25,191 nucleotides of DNA from assembly GCA_004556165.1 (NCBI GenBank), contig SFIR01000029.1, forward strand, positions 1 to 25,191, read 5' to 3'. Of the stretch, positions 15,982 to 25,131 are shown piece after piece; position 1 is the stretch's first letter; each line of letters starts with the position of its first letter. The translations under genes were made by a program, and so were the position numbers. The notes below the pieces were generated by a model. It made no database searches. It was not told the DNA's origin and saw only the letters and a list, made by a program, of their open reading frames with translations. The stretch is from Clostridiales bacterium (GTDB lineage: Bacteria > Bacillota > Clostridia > Christensenellales > CAG-138).

Positions 15982-16632
15982 TCAGAGGATAGCTGTGCTG
16001 TTCTCAAACTGTGCCATCATTTTCTCATAGAAACCGATATAGTAATCCAGCCGCTGGAGCCATAGATTCTTTGCGGTTGCGGTGCCGAGCTTCATTTCCT
16101 TTAAGCTATTCAGCTTCTCGATAGTTCCTGTAACTTTAGCCTTTTTCTCATCCAGACTCATTTCGCTGAATTTGATGAATTGCAGCGTTTCATAGATGCG
16201 GTAGGCATCGAAGCGATCTATGTTATCTGCATCTCCCACCGTTTCGCAGAACGGTGTCCGTTCCCATTCAAAATCAGCCCTATCATCCACATGGATAGCA
16301 ATGCCATAGCAAATCTCATTGACGGCATCAGGAGCAAGACCTAATCCTTCCAGAAACGGCCTCGCGATTTCGGCACCGCGCCGACCGTGGTTCATATGAT
16401 CCTCACGGGTCACCATTTCCTCGCAGTAAGCGATGTCGTGCAGCAAACCGGCAATCACCGCATGGGTTACATCAAAGCCCTCTGCTTCAGCAATGTTCTT
16501 TGCGATGTTAGCCACCCGATATGAGTGCTCCAGACGATAGTCCCTATCCTTAGGATTGTTCCGGAAATATGCACTATCTGCAGAGGTTTGTCTTAAAAAC
16601 GCTTCCGTCCCGGCAATCATTTCATTGTCCAT
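15982..16632 (-). CDS. HD-domain phosphohydrolase
   Basis: This 216-residue cytoplasmic protein has the HD superfamily metal ligands: H36 (RLEHSYRVANIA), H65-D66 (AGLLHDIAY), H82 (NHGRRGAEIA), H114 (IAIHVDD) and an Asp near 134-136 (GDADNIDRFD). Proteins of this kind hydrolyse nucleotides or other phosphate esters; the substrate is not evident. The start at 16632 (MDNEM) is favoured by AGAAGG 8 nt upstream over the longer frame from 16656. It is the first gene of the minus-strand cluster and carries motif copy 2 upstream. Confidence 0.88.
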   Translation of the reverse strand: MDNEMIAGTEAFLRQTSADSAYFRNNPKDRDYRLEHSYRVANIAKNIAEAEGFDVTHAVIAGLLHDIAYCEEMVTREDHMNHGRRGAEIARPFLEGLGLAPDAVNEICYGIAIHVDDRADFEWERTPFCETVGDADNIDRFDAYRIYETLQFIKFSEMSLDEKKAKVTGTIEKLNSLKEMKLGTATAKNLWLQRLDYYIGFYEKMMAQFENSTAIL

Positions 16633-16679
16633 TATTTTGACCTTCTTTCCGTTCATTTCATATGCCGCGATATGCTCAA

Positions 16680-16714
16680 TATCATTGTCAGAAAAACGGT
16701 TATTGCCTGCCTAA
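16680..16714 (-). promoter_or_regulatory. Conserved upstream motif, copy 2
   Basis: This copy has the same TATCATT, 7-nt gap, AAACGGTTATT and CC.G.CTAA arrangement as 15129-15163, with no gap in the alignment. It lies about 48 nt before the HD gene start. The remaining stretch from 16715 to 16886 holds no gene; only a short hairpin at 16830-16854 is visible. Confidence 0.5.
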
Positions 16715-16886
16715 ACATAATGGAAAGCAGACCCATTACTCATCTGTCAACCCAAAAAGCATTGATGGGAGGATACGCCATTCTGACAGAATGCCGTCTT
16801 CTCCGAACACAATGAACAAGCATATTCATTGCCGAAAGTATATCAGCTTCGGCACGAAAAAACAATCTATTGCGAATTATTTCTTA

Positions 16887-16919
16887 TAAAAAATTGGGCT
16901 GCGGCTTTTGCCGCAGCCC
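16887..16919 (-). terminator. Terminator of the dockerin/PHP gene
   Basis: GGGCTGCGGC and GCCGCAGCCC form a perfect 10-bp stem around a 4-nt loop (16919-16896), followed on the minus strand by AA and six T. It lies 20 nt after the stop of the giant gene. Confidence 0.93.
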
Positions 16920-16939
16920 GTGATGCTGTTGGTTCAGAT

Positions 16940-19900
16940 TCAATACAGACCCGTTATGTAACGCTGGAAGAGCGCTGCATCGACGAAATCGACATAACCA
17001 TCGCCGTTGATGTCGCAGTCTGCAATAATATTCTCGGATATTTCTTCAGTGCCAAGGCAATAGCGCATCAGATAGAGTACATCCGTAAGGTCGATACTTC
17101 CGTCACCGTTTATATCGATCAGATGGGAGCTCGGACGATCTATAAGGACGATCTCCTCGCGGTTCCTGACGCGGAGCCTCGGTATGAAGCCGCCGTTGGG
17201 ATCTTCCGTATCGACCGTGATTGAGGCAAGGCCGACAGCGGAGATCGTATCGCCAAGCTGTACATCTATTTCGTAGCTGCTCATGATGTAACCATCTATG
17301 AATACGCGTGCGGTTCCCGTTGAGTCCTCGACCATTATGGTCTCAAGAGTGCCGTCGCTTGCAAAGCCGATATAGGTGACCTTGCCTTCGACCTTGACGA
17401 GCGAGCCGGTATATGCCATGCTCATCGCTTCCTCTGCGGTGAGGAGAGCGGGTTCAACTATGAATTCTTCCTCATCGAGTACAACGATATTTGTGACAAC
17501 GAGTTCTCTTTCGCCGTTATAGGAACCGGTAACGCCCGTTACGCGAACCTTCTGGCCGATATGGTAATCGCCTGCCACGGGGAAGAGGTTGATGCCTGCG
17601 GTCTCATCCTGGATATAGATGCAGTCAAAGAATGCGGTATCCTGATCGTAACCGGAAGCATTGGAGGTGACATAGCCCTCAACCGTGAACTTCAATCCTT
17701 CCTCCGCAGCATTGACATCTGCAATGGGAGTGATGTTGGGTTCGGGAATGAGCATATTTATAATGTTCATTACGAGCTGATAGTTGCTGTTCTGTAGGGT
17801 CGTAGCGTTCTCGACCTCGACCTGTACCTCGAAGGTCGAGAAGAAGGTAACGCCGCTGACGATTAGCCAGCCGCCGCCTGCAAGATCCTCAAGGGTCATG
17901 ACACAGACCTCGCCCATGGGAACGACAACGGTATCATTCTCGTAATCGGGAACATAGGAGCTGCTGCCGCCAAAATCAGCGGTGTAGTTTGCGCCCCAAG
18001 TGGTGCTGTAGCCTACGATCACGGGGATAGCATTCTCTGAGGGGATGACGGGTGCGCCGTTGTAGCAGGAGAAGCTGTTATTGGTGGTTTCAAGAACATC
18101 TTCGAGCAGCCATACGGGCTCATCTTCCCAGGTATAGTTGTAGTTATCCTCGGAGGTGAAATACAGACGGTATGCTTCGTTTGCCTTTTCGACATTATCA
18201 ACAACGATACCGTTTGCAATGGTCGTGCTGCTTCCAACTGCCGCAAGGATCTGATTGGAGATCGTGTGAGCCTGTTCCGCAACATTGGTGGGGTTGCCGC
18301 GGTCGGACTTGGAGCAGACGATAACATTGCCTCCGTTTGCAGCATACTGTGCAATCGCATCGAGTTCAGCCTCGGTATAGAGGTTAGCTTCGCCCACGGA
18401 TTCCCAGCCGTTATAGGGAACGGTGAGAACGAGCAGAGCATAATCCTTGATATTCTCATATGTAAGCTCGCCGCTGTAAACATAGTTGGCGCGGATTGCA
18501 TTCTGCGCGCAGAGCTCGATGAATGCTGCATCGCTTCCGGCGTAATTGCCGCTGACATAGAAGTTTACATGGCCGTAATCAATACCGATATCGAGAAGCT
18601 CGGAGGGATCGAGTACCTCAAACTCATAGCTGTAAACAAACTGCATCATCGTTTCGCCGAGATAGCCGACGGCGGTCACGGTAAAGGTCTGGCTGCCGAG
18701 GGTTGTGGGAGCGAATGAGAAAATCTGATCGAGATCGGAATTCGTAAGGATGGTGCCGGGATTCTCAACAACGCCGAGAACAACGGGCTCATTCTGACCT
18801 ACGGTCAGAGTGTAGGTGATGGACTCGATAACGAAGTCGGTCTCTTCATAGTTATAGAGGGTGGTGGTAAAGGTGATCTCCTCATCCTTGACGGGGATGA
18901 TGGTCTCGGTGGTAACGGAATTGATGCCGACCTTTGCCACTTCGCCGACCCAGACAGGAGCGGTAACAGCGATATCGCCGTCAGCCTGGTCGATGCGGAT
19001 AAAGTAATAGGAGTAATCATTGGGCAGGGTGAATTCGAGCACTGCGCTGCTGCCTGTAACGGTCTCGGCATATGCAACGACACCGCCGTTTACGATGACG
19101 GATACATTACCTATGACTTCGCCGTCGGGATCATTTACAGAAACATAGATGTTTACTGAATCTATGGGATTTTCCTCATCATCGGGAATGATGGAGCCCA
19201 TGATCTGATCATTGAGCGAGTAGAATATCTCGAGATTCAAATCCTCGGTGGCATACATGGTCATATTGCGCATGGCCTCATAGATGCCTTCCTCGGTGAA
19301 ATTATCGGTGATGATAACATCGCGGGCGGTATTGGCATTGCCCCACTTGCCCTTGTGGTTATCCTGGTTATTGGTGGGAGCTACATGCCAGCCCATATCA
19401 AGAGCAAGGGTATACTGCTCATAGCTGGGCCAGTATGCGGAGCCGCCGACTGCGCCTTCGCCGTTGCCGACTTCAAGCATCGTAATGACGCGGTCTGCGC
19501 CTGCATCATAATAACCGAAGTTATCGAAATTGCCGAAGGTCGTGCCGGGATGGTTGAATTCGTGGATGGTATCGGGATAATTCTTGATGAGGTCGTAGTA
19601 TGCTACGAGACCCGGACCGCCCTGAACGGTATAGATGCTGTTCTGACGGGATACGATACCGACGGAATTATAGGTGTTCATATGGCCGTACTGACCGGAC
19701 CATGTCATCTCATAGCCGCCGATGAAGATGACCTTGTCCTGACGCTCATTGAAGCTGTCAATGGTGGTCGTATAGTTATACCACTTGGAATGGCCGTTTG
19801 AAGCAATAATGCCGGACTCAACATCTTCGAAGTCGCCGAGATTGGTCTTGGAATCGAAGTAGTTGGAGTGGTCGGTGATGGCAACGAAATCAATATTCTC

Positions 19901-22900
19901 GCTGTCGGGAAGGCTCATAACATAGTTGTAAACATCCTCAAGAGTACCCGTACCATCGGAATACTCCGCAGTATGGGAATGGAGCTGACCGAAATAGAAG
20001 CTGTAGGTGGGTTCACCGACGGTGAAATTCCAGCTATAGGTCACGCTGTGGTTATCCTGACGGGTAATGACGACGGTTGCAGTGTATTTGCCGTCGGAAA
20101 GCTCGCCCTCATAATTGAAGATTGCCTTTTCGCCTTCCACGGAGGTGGTTCCCTCCACGCCGTCAACGGTGATGACAGCGGAGGGGTTCTCGCCTGCATT
20201 GGCGAAGATAACGGAGATTTCAGGGGTCTTGTCCTCATGAGTTGCACTATTGGCAGCAGGAGCAACCTCGACAATCTGAGGATTATCTATGATGCTTATA
20301 ACAGCATTCTCCGTTGCTTCGACATTATAAATATCGGTCGCAGTGAATACGAGCGTCATGCTGTCGTTGCCTGCAAGGATGGCGGAGCCGGGAATGGTCG
20401 CCTTATACTTGAGGCTGGTGGTGTTGAACTCCATTTCGATGGTTTCGGTCACGCCGCCGATGGTATAAGCAACGGTGACGCTCTTAATGCCGTAATCATC
20501 GGTTACGGTGACAGCAACATCGTAGTCAACGCCGACGGAAGCATCGAGGAAGCCGGGAAGGGTGATTACGGGAGCCTTGTTTTCGCCGAAATATTCGCCG
20601 CCGCGGAGCTGATCGGTGGAAGAATACTTACTGAGAGCTGCGCAGAGGGTAACGGTCTCGCCTTCGGATACTGCGTACTCATCATAGGGATAAGCACGAT
20701 AGATGCCGAGCTGGGTGCCGTTGACATCGGTCATGTAGGTGGTGCCGTTATCGTTATAGGCGCCGAGAGTTACATTATAGACCTTGATGTACTCGCTGAG
20801 GAGATTTGCCTTGTTTGCAAGCACCTCGGAGAAATCATTGAAGGGCTGAGCCGGGATGGGATCGGCATGATACAGCACCTCAACGCTCGTCGCACTCTGG
20901 ATCTGGGGAACTCCGCCGTAGGTCGTCTTTGTAGCGGTGATCTTAAGAACATCGCCTATCTGATAATCATCGAGGGAATTATACATCTGAAGACCGACGA
21001 CTTCTCCTCCGATTATATCCTCAAGAATAGCGGAATTGATGGAAGCATAGTTGCCGAAGCGATATACAAGCTGTGCAATGACGGTCACCTCGGTATTATC
21101 CGCAGTTGCGATGACCTCGGGGATCGTAATGCAGCCTTCGGGCACTTCGGTGATAGGATCGATGAATTCAATATGCTCGGTCACGCCGGCAGCATCCGAA
21201 ACGCGGAGCTGCGCGCTGTTATAGCAGGAAACGACTGCAACGACATCAACAATATCGCCCTCGACGAAGTTGATCTCGGGGAGCTTATAAATATTGATGC
21301 TGCTTTCGCCCTGGGTGATGGGGGTATTTCCGGAATTATTGATAGTTCCGAGAGTTACACCCTCAAGCTTGATGCGCTCGCACATATAGGTATCGGGAGC
21401 AGCAAGAAGCTCTGCAAGGGTTATCGTTTCAAGAGGCAGAGCGTTGCCCGATGAAATAACGGCGATAGCTTCGCTTGTGGGATCGATGCCGGAAAGCTCG
21501 GGCAGTCCTTTATAAGTCGCACGAGCACCGGTCGCCTGAACCATATCGCCGACTGCAAGGGTTTCGCTTGCTGCGGTAAGATAAAGCACGATACCGCCGG
21601 TCGCATCCTGAATATAGATATTTCTGCCGTCGATAAAGGTCACTGTGCCGCGAACGGTCGCAGATTCTCCGGTTTCGAGAGCGAGCGCTTCGGCAATAGT
21701 AATATAAGGAAGGGTCTCCATGACATAATCGGTGCTTGCGCCGTTCCTGAGCTGTACGGTGGAATTGTACTTGGAAGCGGCTGCATAGACATCGACCACA
21801 TCACCCTCCGCTGCGCCCTCGGGATATGCCGCAGCACGGTAGATGGGCATGGAGCCGGTAGCATCGGTGATGGTGGTGGAGCCGTTGGAATTATATGCAC
21901 CGAGGGTCGCATCCTTTATGACGACATATTCGGAGAGATAATTCTCAATATTGGTCTTGAGCTCATCAACGGTAACTTCCTGAGCCGCCATGGGTTCAAC
22001 CTCGGTATTGAGGACGGTAACGGCGGTGACGGAAGAGAGCTGGCGCACTCCGCCGTATTCGCCGACGGTACCGGTTACTGCTACGATATCGCCGACATTG
22101 TAGGAAGCAATATTGGTATAATCATAGACCTGAAGACCAATGATTTCGTTATCCTCAACATCACCGAGAAGTATGCTGTTAAGGCTGCCGTAGTTGCCGA
22201 AGAGGAATGTCACCTGACCGACAACGGTATAGGTTCCCGATGCGCTCGAAAGAGCAAGAATCTGTTCTATTGTCGCATAGTCGGGATAATCCGCAGGGTC
22301 GATCGGGTCGGGAATGACTGCAACGACCTCTACATCATCAGCATAAGCGACCCTGAGCTGAACGGAATTGTAGCAGCTTACAACTGCGGTCACATTGACG
22401 GTATCGCCTTCGACTGCATCGCATTCCGGAATCTTGTAGATTACGGCGGAGCTTTCGCCCTGGGTCAGAGTGGTATTGCCGCTCGTATTGGGCGCGCCGA
22501 TTGTCGCATTCTTAATGATAATACGCTCGCACATATAATCCGAAGTGTTGGCAAGAATCTCGGCGATCGTCACTTCCTCAAGCGGAAGCTCATTATTTCT
22601 CGAAATGATTGTGAACAGAGCCTCATCGGTGGGGCTTACGCCGGAAAGCTCGGGCAGTCCCTTATAGGTCGCTCTGGTTCCTTTAGCATAGATCTTATCG
22701 CCGATAGCGACGGTCGGTGCTGCGGTAAAGTAGATGTCAATACCGGCGGTCTCGTCCTGAATATAGACGTTCCTTCCATCTATAAAGGTAACGGTACCGA
22801 TAACGGATACATCCGCCGTGCCGTCATCAAGCGCGAGAGCCTCTGCTATCGTGTAATCCGCAGTGAGAGTCGGCTCTTCGGTGGGCTCTTCGGTCAGTTC

Positions 22901-23542
22901 TTCGGTAGGGTCGGGTTCGCTGCTGACGCCTGCGATGATGAAATCGTCGATGCGGAGCGTTCCCGTTCCTGCGATGGTGCCGCCGTTTGCGTTTACGGTA
23001 TCAAGGACCGCAAAACGGATATACAGGGTCTCCGCGCCATTGCAGGCCTCGGGAAGTTCCGCATTTGCAATCGTTCCCCAGCTCGTTCCCGAAAGGGCAA
23101 CGGAGCCTGCATCTGCAAATTCCGTGCCGTCGGTGCTGTACTGCAAAACTATGTTCTTCGGGCCCGTATTGGAAGCACGGAATGCTGCCGATACGGTTAT
23201 GCCTGTGTAGCCCACGGTATTGGCCGTGACAGCGTAATACTTCGGCGAAGCATCCGAAGCATCAGCCCAAGCTGCGCTGCTGAGAGCCTTGCTTGAGCCG
23301 TTGCCGCTCGAGTAGGAAAATGAAACGGTGCTTTCACGAGTTATCGTCGCACCTGTGTTTGCTGCGTTGGCTGTGCTTGCAACCGCAGTCTCGGACTCGA
23401 AATCCCACCCTACGATCGTTTCCGCTGCGCCGGCATCCTTGGGCAGCTCGGAGAGCTGTGCCAGAGAGGCGATGGGAAGCAGCATCAGCGCCATCAGCGC
23501 GGCCATGAGTATAGCCGTAAACCTTTTTACGCTTTTGGTCAT
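16940..23542 (-). CDS. Giant secreted multidomain protein: OB-fold repeats, PHP phosphoesterase, GATase-like domain, dockerin
   Basis: This exported protein of about 2200 residues (start MTKSVKRF at 23542, set by GGAGG 6 nt upstream) has the following approximate order. It has a signal peptide (1-40), a beta-sandwich (40-205), a Glu/Pro/Thr linker, eight OB-fold-like modules (230-985, a four-module block in duplicate), two Ig-like domains (990-1175), a PHP domain (1180-1435), beta-rich and CARDB-like domains (1435-1645), a GATase1/DUF4350-like domain (1650-1925), two more OB-folds (1940-2135) and a type I dockerin (2140-2200). PHP metal ligands resemble the CehA/McbA family: LHSHT with SDGTG, ITDHS, GYEMTW, HEFNHPG and NNQDNH. 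The dockerin has two calcium loops, DINGDGSIDLTD and DINGDGYVDFVD. It probably cleaves phosphodiesters, perhaps nucleic acids as in OB-fold nucleases such as YhcR, while docked to a cohesin scaffold. The substrate is inference. Confidence 0.88.
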   Translation of the reverse strand: MTKSVKRFTAILMAALMALMLLPIASLAQLSELPKDAGAAETIVGWDFESETAVASTANAANTGATITRESTVSFSYSSGNGSSKALSSAAWADASDASPKYYAVTANTVGYTGITVSAAFRASNTGPKNIVLQYSTDGTEFADAGSVALSGTSWGTIANAELPEACNGAETLYIRFAVLDTVNANGGTIAGTGTLRIDDFIIAGVSSEPDPTEELTEEPTEEPTLTADYTIAEALALDDGTADVSVIGTVTFIDGRNVYIQDETAGIDIYFTAAPTVAIGDKIYAKGTRATYKGLPELSGVSPTDEALFTIISRNNELPLEEVTIAEILANTSDYMCERIIIKNATIGAPNTSGNTTLTQGESSAVIYKIPECDAVEGDTVNVTAVVSCYNSVQLRVAYADDVEVVAVIPDPIDPADYPDYATIEQILALSSASGTYTVVGQVTFLFGNYGSLNSILLGDVEDNEIIGLQVYDYTNIASYNVGDIVAVTGTVGEYGGVRQLSSVTAVTVLNTEVEPMAAQEVTVDELKTNIENYLSEYVVIKDATLGAYNSNGSTTITDATGSMPIYRAAAYPEGAAEGDVVDVYAAASKYNSTVQLRNGASTDYVMETLPYITIAEALALETGESATVRGTVTFIDGRNIYIQDATGGIVLYLTAASETLAVGDMVQATGARATYKGLPELSGIDPTSEAIAVISSGNALPLETITLAELLAAPDTYMCERIKLEGVTLGTINNSGNTPITQGESSINIYKLPEINFVEGDIVDVVAVVSCYNSAQLRVSDAAGVTEHIEFIDPITEVPEGCITIPEVIATADNTEVTVIAQLVYRFGNYASINSAILEDIIGGEVVGLQMYNSLDDYQIGDVLKITATKTTYGGVPQIQSATSVEVLYHADPIPAQPFNDFSEVLANKANLLSEYIKVYNVTLGAYNDNGTTYMTDVNGTQLGIYRAYPYDEYAVSEGETVTLCAALSKYSSTDQLRGGEYFGENKAPVITLPGFLDASVGVDYDVAVTVTDDYGIKSVTVAYTIGGVTETIEMEFNTTSLKYKATIPGSAILAGNDSMTLVFTATDIYNVEATENAVISIIDNPQIVEVAPAANSATHEDKTPEISVIFANAGENPSAVITVDGVEGTTSVEGEKAIFNYEGELSDGKYTATVVITRQDNHSVTYSWNFTVGEPTYSFYFGQLHSHTAEYSDGTGTLEDVYNYVMSLPDSENIDFVAITDHSNYFDSKTNLGDFEDVESGIIASNGHSKWYNYTTTIDSFNERQDKVIFIGGYEMTWSGQYGHMNTYNSVGIVSRQNSIYTVQGGPGLVAYYDLIKNYPDTIHEFNHPGTTFGNFDNFGYYDAGADRVITMLEVGNGEGAVGGSAYWPSYEQYTLALDMGWHVAPTNNQDNHKGKWGNANTARDVIITDNFTEEGIYEAMRNMTMYATEDLNLEIFYSLNDQIMGSIIPDDEENPIDSVNIYVSVNDPDGEVIGNVSVIVNGGVVAYAETVTGSSAVLEFTLPNDYSYYFIRIDQADGDIAVTAPVWVGEVAKVGINSVTTETIIPVKDEEITFTTTLYNYEETDFVIESITYTLTVGQNEPVVLGVVENPGTILTNSDLDQIFSFAPTTLGSQTFTVTAVGYLGETMMQFVYSYEFEVLDPSELLDIGIDYGHVNFYVSGNYAGSDAAFIELCAQNAIRANYVYSGELTYENIKDYALLVLTVPYNGWESVGEANLYTEAELDAIAQYAANGGNVIVCSKSDRGNPTNVAEQAHTISNQILAAVGSSTTIANGIVVDNVEKANEAYRLYFTSEDNYNYTWEDEPVWLLEDVLETTNNSFSCYNGAPVIPSENAIPVIVGYSTTWGANYTADFGGSSSYVPDYENDTVVVPMGEVCVMTLEDLAGGGWLIVSGVTFFSTFEVQVEVENATTLQNSNYQLVMNIINMLIPEPNITPIADVNAAEEGLKFTVEGYVTSNASGYDQDTAFFDCIYIQDETAGINLFPVAGDYHIGQKVRVTGVTGSYNGERELVVTNIVVLDEEEFIVEPALLTAEEAMSMAYTGSLVKVEGKVTYIGFASDGTLETIMVEDSTGTARVFIDGYIMSSYEIDVQLGDTISAVGLASITVDTEDPNGGFIPRLRVRNREEIVLIDRPSSHLIDINGDGSIDLTDVLYLMRYCLGTEEISENIIADCDINGDGYVDFVDAALFQRYITGLY
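20585..22855 (-). repeat. Tandem duplication of a four-OB-fold block inside the giant gene
   Basis: Block 1 (about 22855-21719) and block 2 (about 21709-20585) have the same module order. Shared marks are YTIAEALALDDG/ITIAEALALETG, GTVTFIDGRN(V/I)YIQD, ATYKGLPELSG, MCERI, VVSCYNS(V/A)QLRV, FGNY(G/A)S(L/I)NS and LGAYN(S/D)NG. Identity is partial, so the duplication is old. Confidence 0.85.
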
Positions 23543-23596
23543 TTGTTCCTCCATGAATTTTTATTTATCGCATCGGGAGCGTTTCTCGGTGCATAT

Positions 23597-23614
23597 TGAT
23601 ACAATGTTATCATA
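23597..23614 (-). promoter_or_regulatory. Operator-like palindrome and possible -10 of the giant gene
   Basis: TGATA, 6 nt and TATCA form an inverted repeat (23597-23612), overlapping a TATGAT on the minus strand (23614-23609) about 70 nt before the start. No clear -35 is seen. This could be a repressor site; evidence is thin. Confidence 0.3.
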
Positions 23615-23675
23615 CCATATTTCGAAGCATTATTCCATAGTTTCCCAAAAAATCTTTGAGGTTTTCAAATTCGGC

Positions 23676-23709
23676 AAAAAAGGATGAGGACATCAAAAGT
23701 TCCTCATCC
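23676..23709 (-). terminator. Terminator of the 23730-24956 lipoprotein gene
   Basis: GGATGAGGA and TCCTCATCC form a 9-bp perfect stem with a 10-nt loop, followed on the minus strand by six T. It lies 20 nt after the stop codon. Confidence 0.9.
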
Positions 23710-23729
23710 AATGCCGTTCTTTCAGCGTC

Positions 23730-24956
23730 TCAGAAGCTCAGTGCATAATCAACGAATTCATACCCGAACGGGCTTGCTTCGCTCGGCCTCATTACGAGCG
23801 AAGCATGGCATACATATTCGGTATTTGCATAACCGAAACTGCCGTAAATCACATCTCCCGTAAGTATGAGCATGCCGTTTTCCGATACCGCATCCGTAAT
23901 ATCAAGGTGGAATTCATATTGCTTTGTGCTTTCATCTATCAGATAGCAGTCATTCTTCAATTCGATATTGCATGCGCCCGTATCAATCCCCGGAAAATCC
24001 TTATTGAATATGCTGCGGTAGAGTTCCTCGAACTCCGCCTTAGGAACCGAAATTATCCCCTTTTCCTTCTCATAATCGCTGTTTATATAATACGAGCCCA
24101 TGAACGAAGTGGCTGCGTATTCGGTCATTATACCGTCGGTTACATTGCTTTCACGCACCATATTTGCGGTAACGAGCATGGAGATGTATGCTTCCGACAT
24201 CAGATACTCATCAAGAGTAAAGCTTCCCCTCAGTTCCTGCGGCAGCAGTTCCGAAAGGCTGAAGCAGAGCTTTAGCTGCCCGTACTCATACGGAGCAAGC
24301 GCTCCCTCATCGACATAGACCGTGAATGCGCTTTCCGTTATGCTGACGCCGTTATTCACATCCGCTGCTGCCATGCAGTCGGTCAGGTTCAGCCCGTTCC
24401 GTGCCATTCCATTCTCGGTCAGATAGTTATATATCAGCTCGGAAACCATCGTATCCGCATGATAGCTCTTAATCACATCACCGAGGTTTACTTCATTGCC
24501 GCGTTCATCGAACAGCAGCACATAGGTATGCGTATACGGCTGAGCCTCGTAGCAATGGCTTTCGTTGAAGATGATATTTGTGAAGCTCCCGGCATGAATT
24601 ATCTCACAGGATACCTCCGTATACGGCGGCTCGGCAACGGATCGGGACATATAGGTATCCTCCACGCGCCGCTGAAGCTCCTCAATATAGCTCTGTACCG
24701 CTTTATTCATATTGGAGCCTGCCGAATAGGTCTTACTGAATTCCGGCAGCTCAATTATGCAGCAATAATCGCAGGAATCGTAATCCGCATCCTCCGGCCA
24801 ATAACGGATATAGTGCGTTATTCTGTATTCCTCCTCGGGAGCAGCAGTGGCAGGCGGTAATTCGGTCGGCTCAGGGGAATCGTTATTCTCGCCGCATGCG
24901 GAAAAAAGCATGATTGCAGCAAGCAAAATGCAGATAAAAACGGAGGTTCTCTTCAT
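23730..24956 (-). CDS. Lipoprotein with DUF4163/DUF3298-like domains
   Basis: This 408-residue lipoprotein has the signal peptide MKRTSVFICILLAAIMLFSAC with lipobox FSAC (Cys21), then a Pro/Glu/Thr-rich linker. Residues from about 60 (IIELPEFSKTYSAGSNMNKAV, then VSCEIIHAGSFTNIIF and VLLFDERGNEVNLGDVI) resemble the paired DUF4163 and DUF3298 domains of RsiV and PdaC-type proteins, which bind or act on cell-wall ligands. The C-terminal 150 residues are not recognised. It has its own promoter (25045-25017) and terminator, so it is monocistronic. The start has GGAAAG about 11 nt upstream. No sigma factor is next to it, so an anti-sigma role is not supported. Confidence 0.75.
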   Translation of the reverse strand: MKRTSVFICILLAAIMLFSACGENNDSPEPTELPPATAAPEEEYRITHYIRYWPEDADYDSCDYCCIIELPEFSKTYSAGSNMNKAVQSYIEELQRRVEDTYMSRSVAEPPYTEVSCEIIHAGSFTNIIFNESHCYEAQPYTHTYVLLFDERGNEVNLGDVIKSYHADTMVSELIYNYLTENGMARNGLNLTDCMAAADVNNGVSITESAFTVYVDEGALAPYEYGQLKLCFSLSELLPQELRGSFTLDEYLMSEAYISMLVTANMVRESNVTDGIMTEYAATSFMGSYYINSDYEKEKGIISVPKAEFEELYRSIFNKDFPGIDTGACNIELKNDCYLIDESTKQYEFHLDITDAVSENGMLILTGDVIYGSFGYANTEYVCHASLVMRPSEASPFGYEFVDYALSF

Positions 24957-25016
24957 GATTATATTCTTTCCTTTGTAAAAAACAGGATAGTTGCACGAAC
25001 GCAGCTTTTCTTTCCG

Positions 25017-25045
25017 ATTATAGCATATAATCGAGGCAATTTCAA
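25017..25045 (-). promoter_or_regulatory. Sigma-A-type promoter of the lipoprotein gene
   Basis: On the minus strand TTGAAA (25045-25040), a 17-bp spacer and TATAAT (25022-25017) match the housekeeping consensus, about 60 nt before the start codon at 24956. Confidence 0.8.
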
Positions 25046-25094
25046 AAAAGATTCGGTAACAAAGAAAGCAGGATGCTCTTTGGTGCTAAAACGG

Positions 25095-25131
25095 GGCTGT
25101 TGCAAATGCAAGTTAATTGCAGGCAACAGCC
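25095..25131. terminator. Hairpin near the right edge, probable terminator
   Basis: GGCTGTTGC (25095-25103) pairs with GCAACAGCC (25123-25131); an inner TGCAA/TTGCA pair closes the loop. CTCTTT follows on the plus strand and CCGTTTT on the minus strand, so direction is unclear. It likely ends a gene beyond the right edge; 25132-25191 holds no gene I can support. Confidence 0.5.

Noticed and set aside
16745..16750. TTGACA on the minus strand as the -35 of the HD gene
   Set aside because: No acceptable -10 lies 16-18 bp downstream.
16830..16854. TGCCGAA/TTCGGCA hairpin as a terminator
   Set aside because: Only a 7-bp stem with an 11-nt loop and no T run; the strong terminator is at 16887-16919.
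19868..21454. Plus-strand open frame of 528 codons
   Set aside because: It lies antisense inside the giant minus-strand gene, whose domains, signal peptide and ribosome site are clear; no recognisable domain on this strand.
23730..24956. Anti-sigma factor (RsiV) assignment
   Set aside because: It is a lipoprotein with no sigma-factor gene next to it; only the extracellular domain type is similar.
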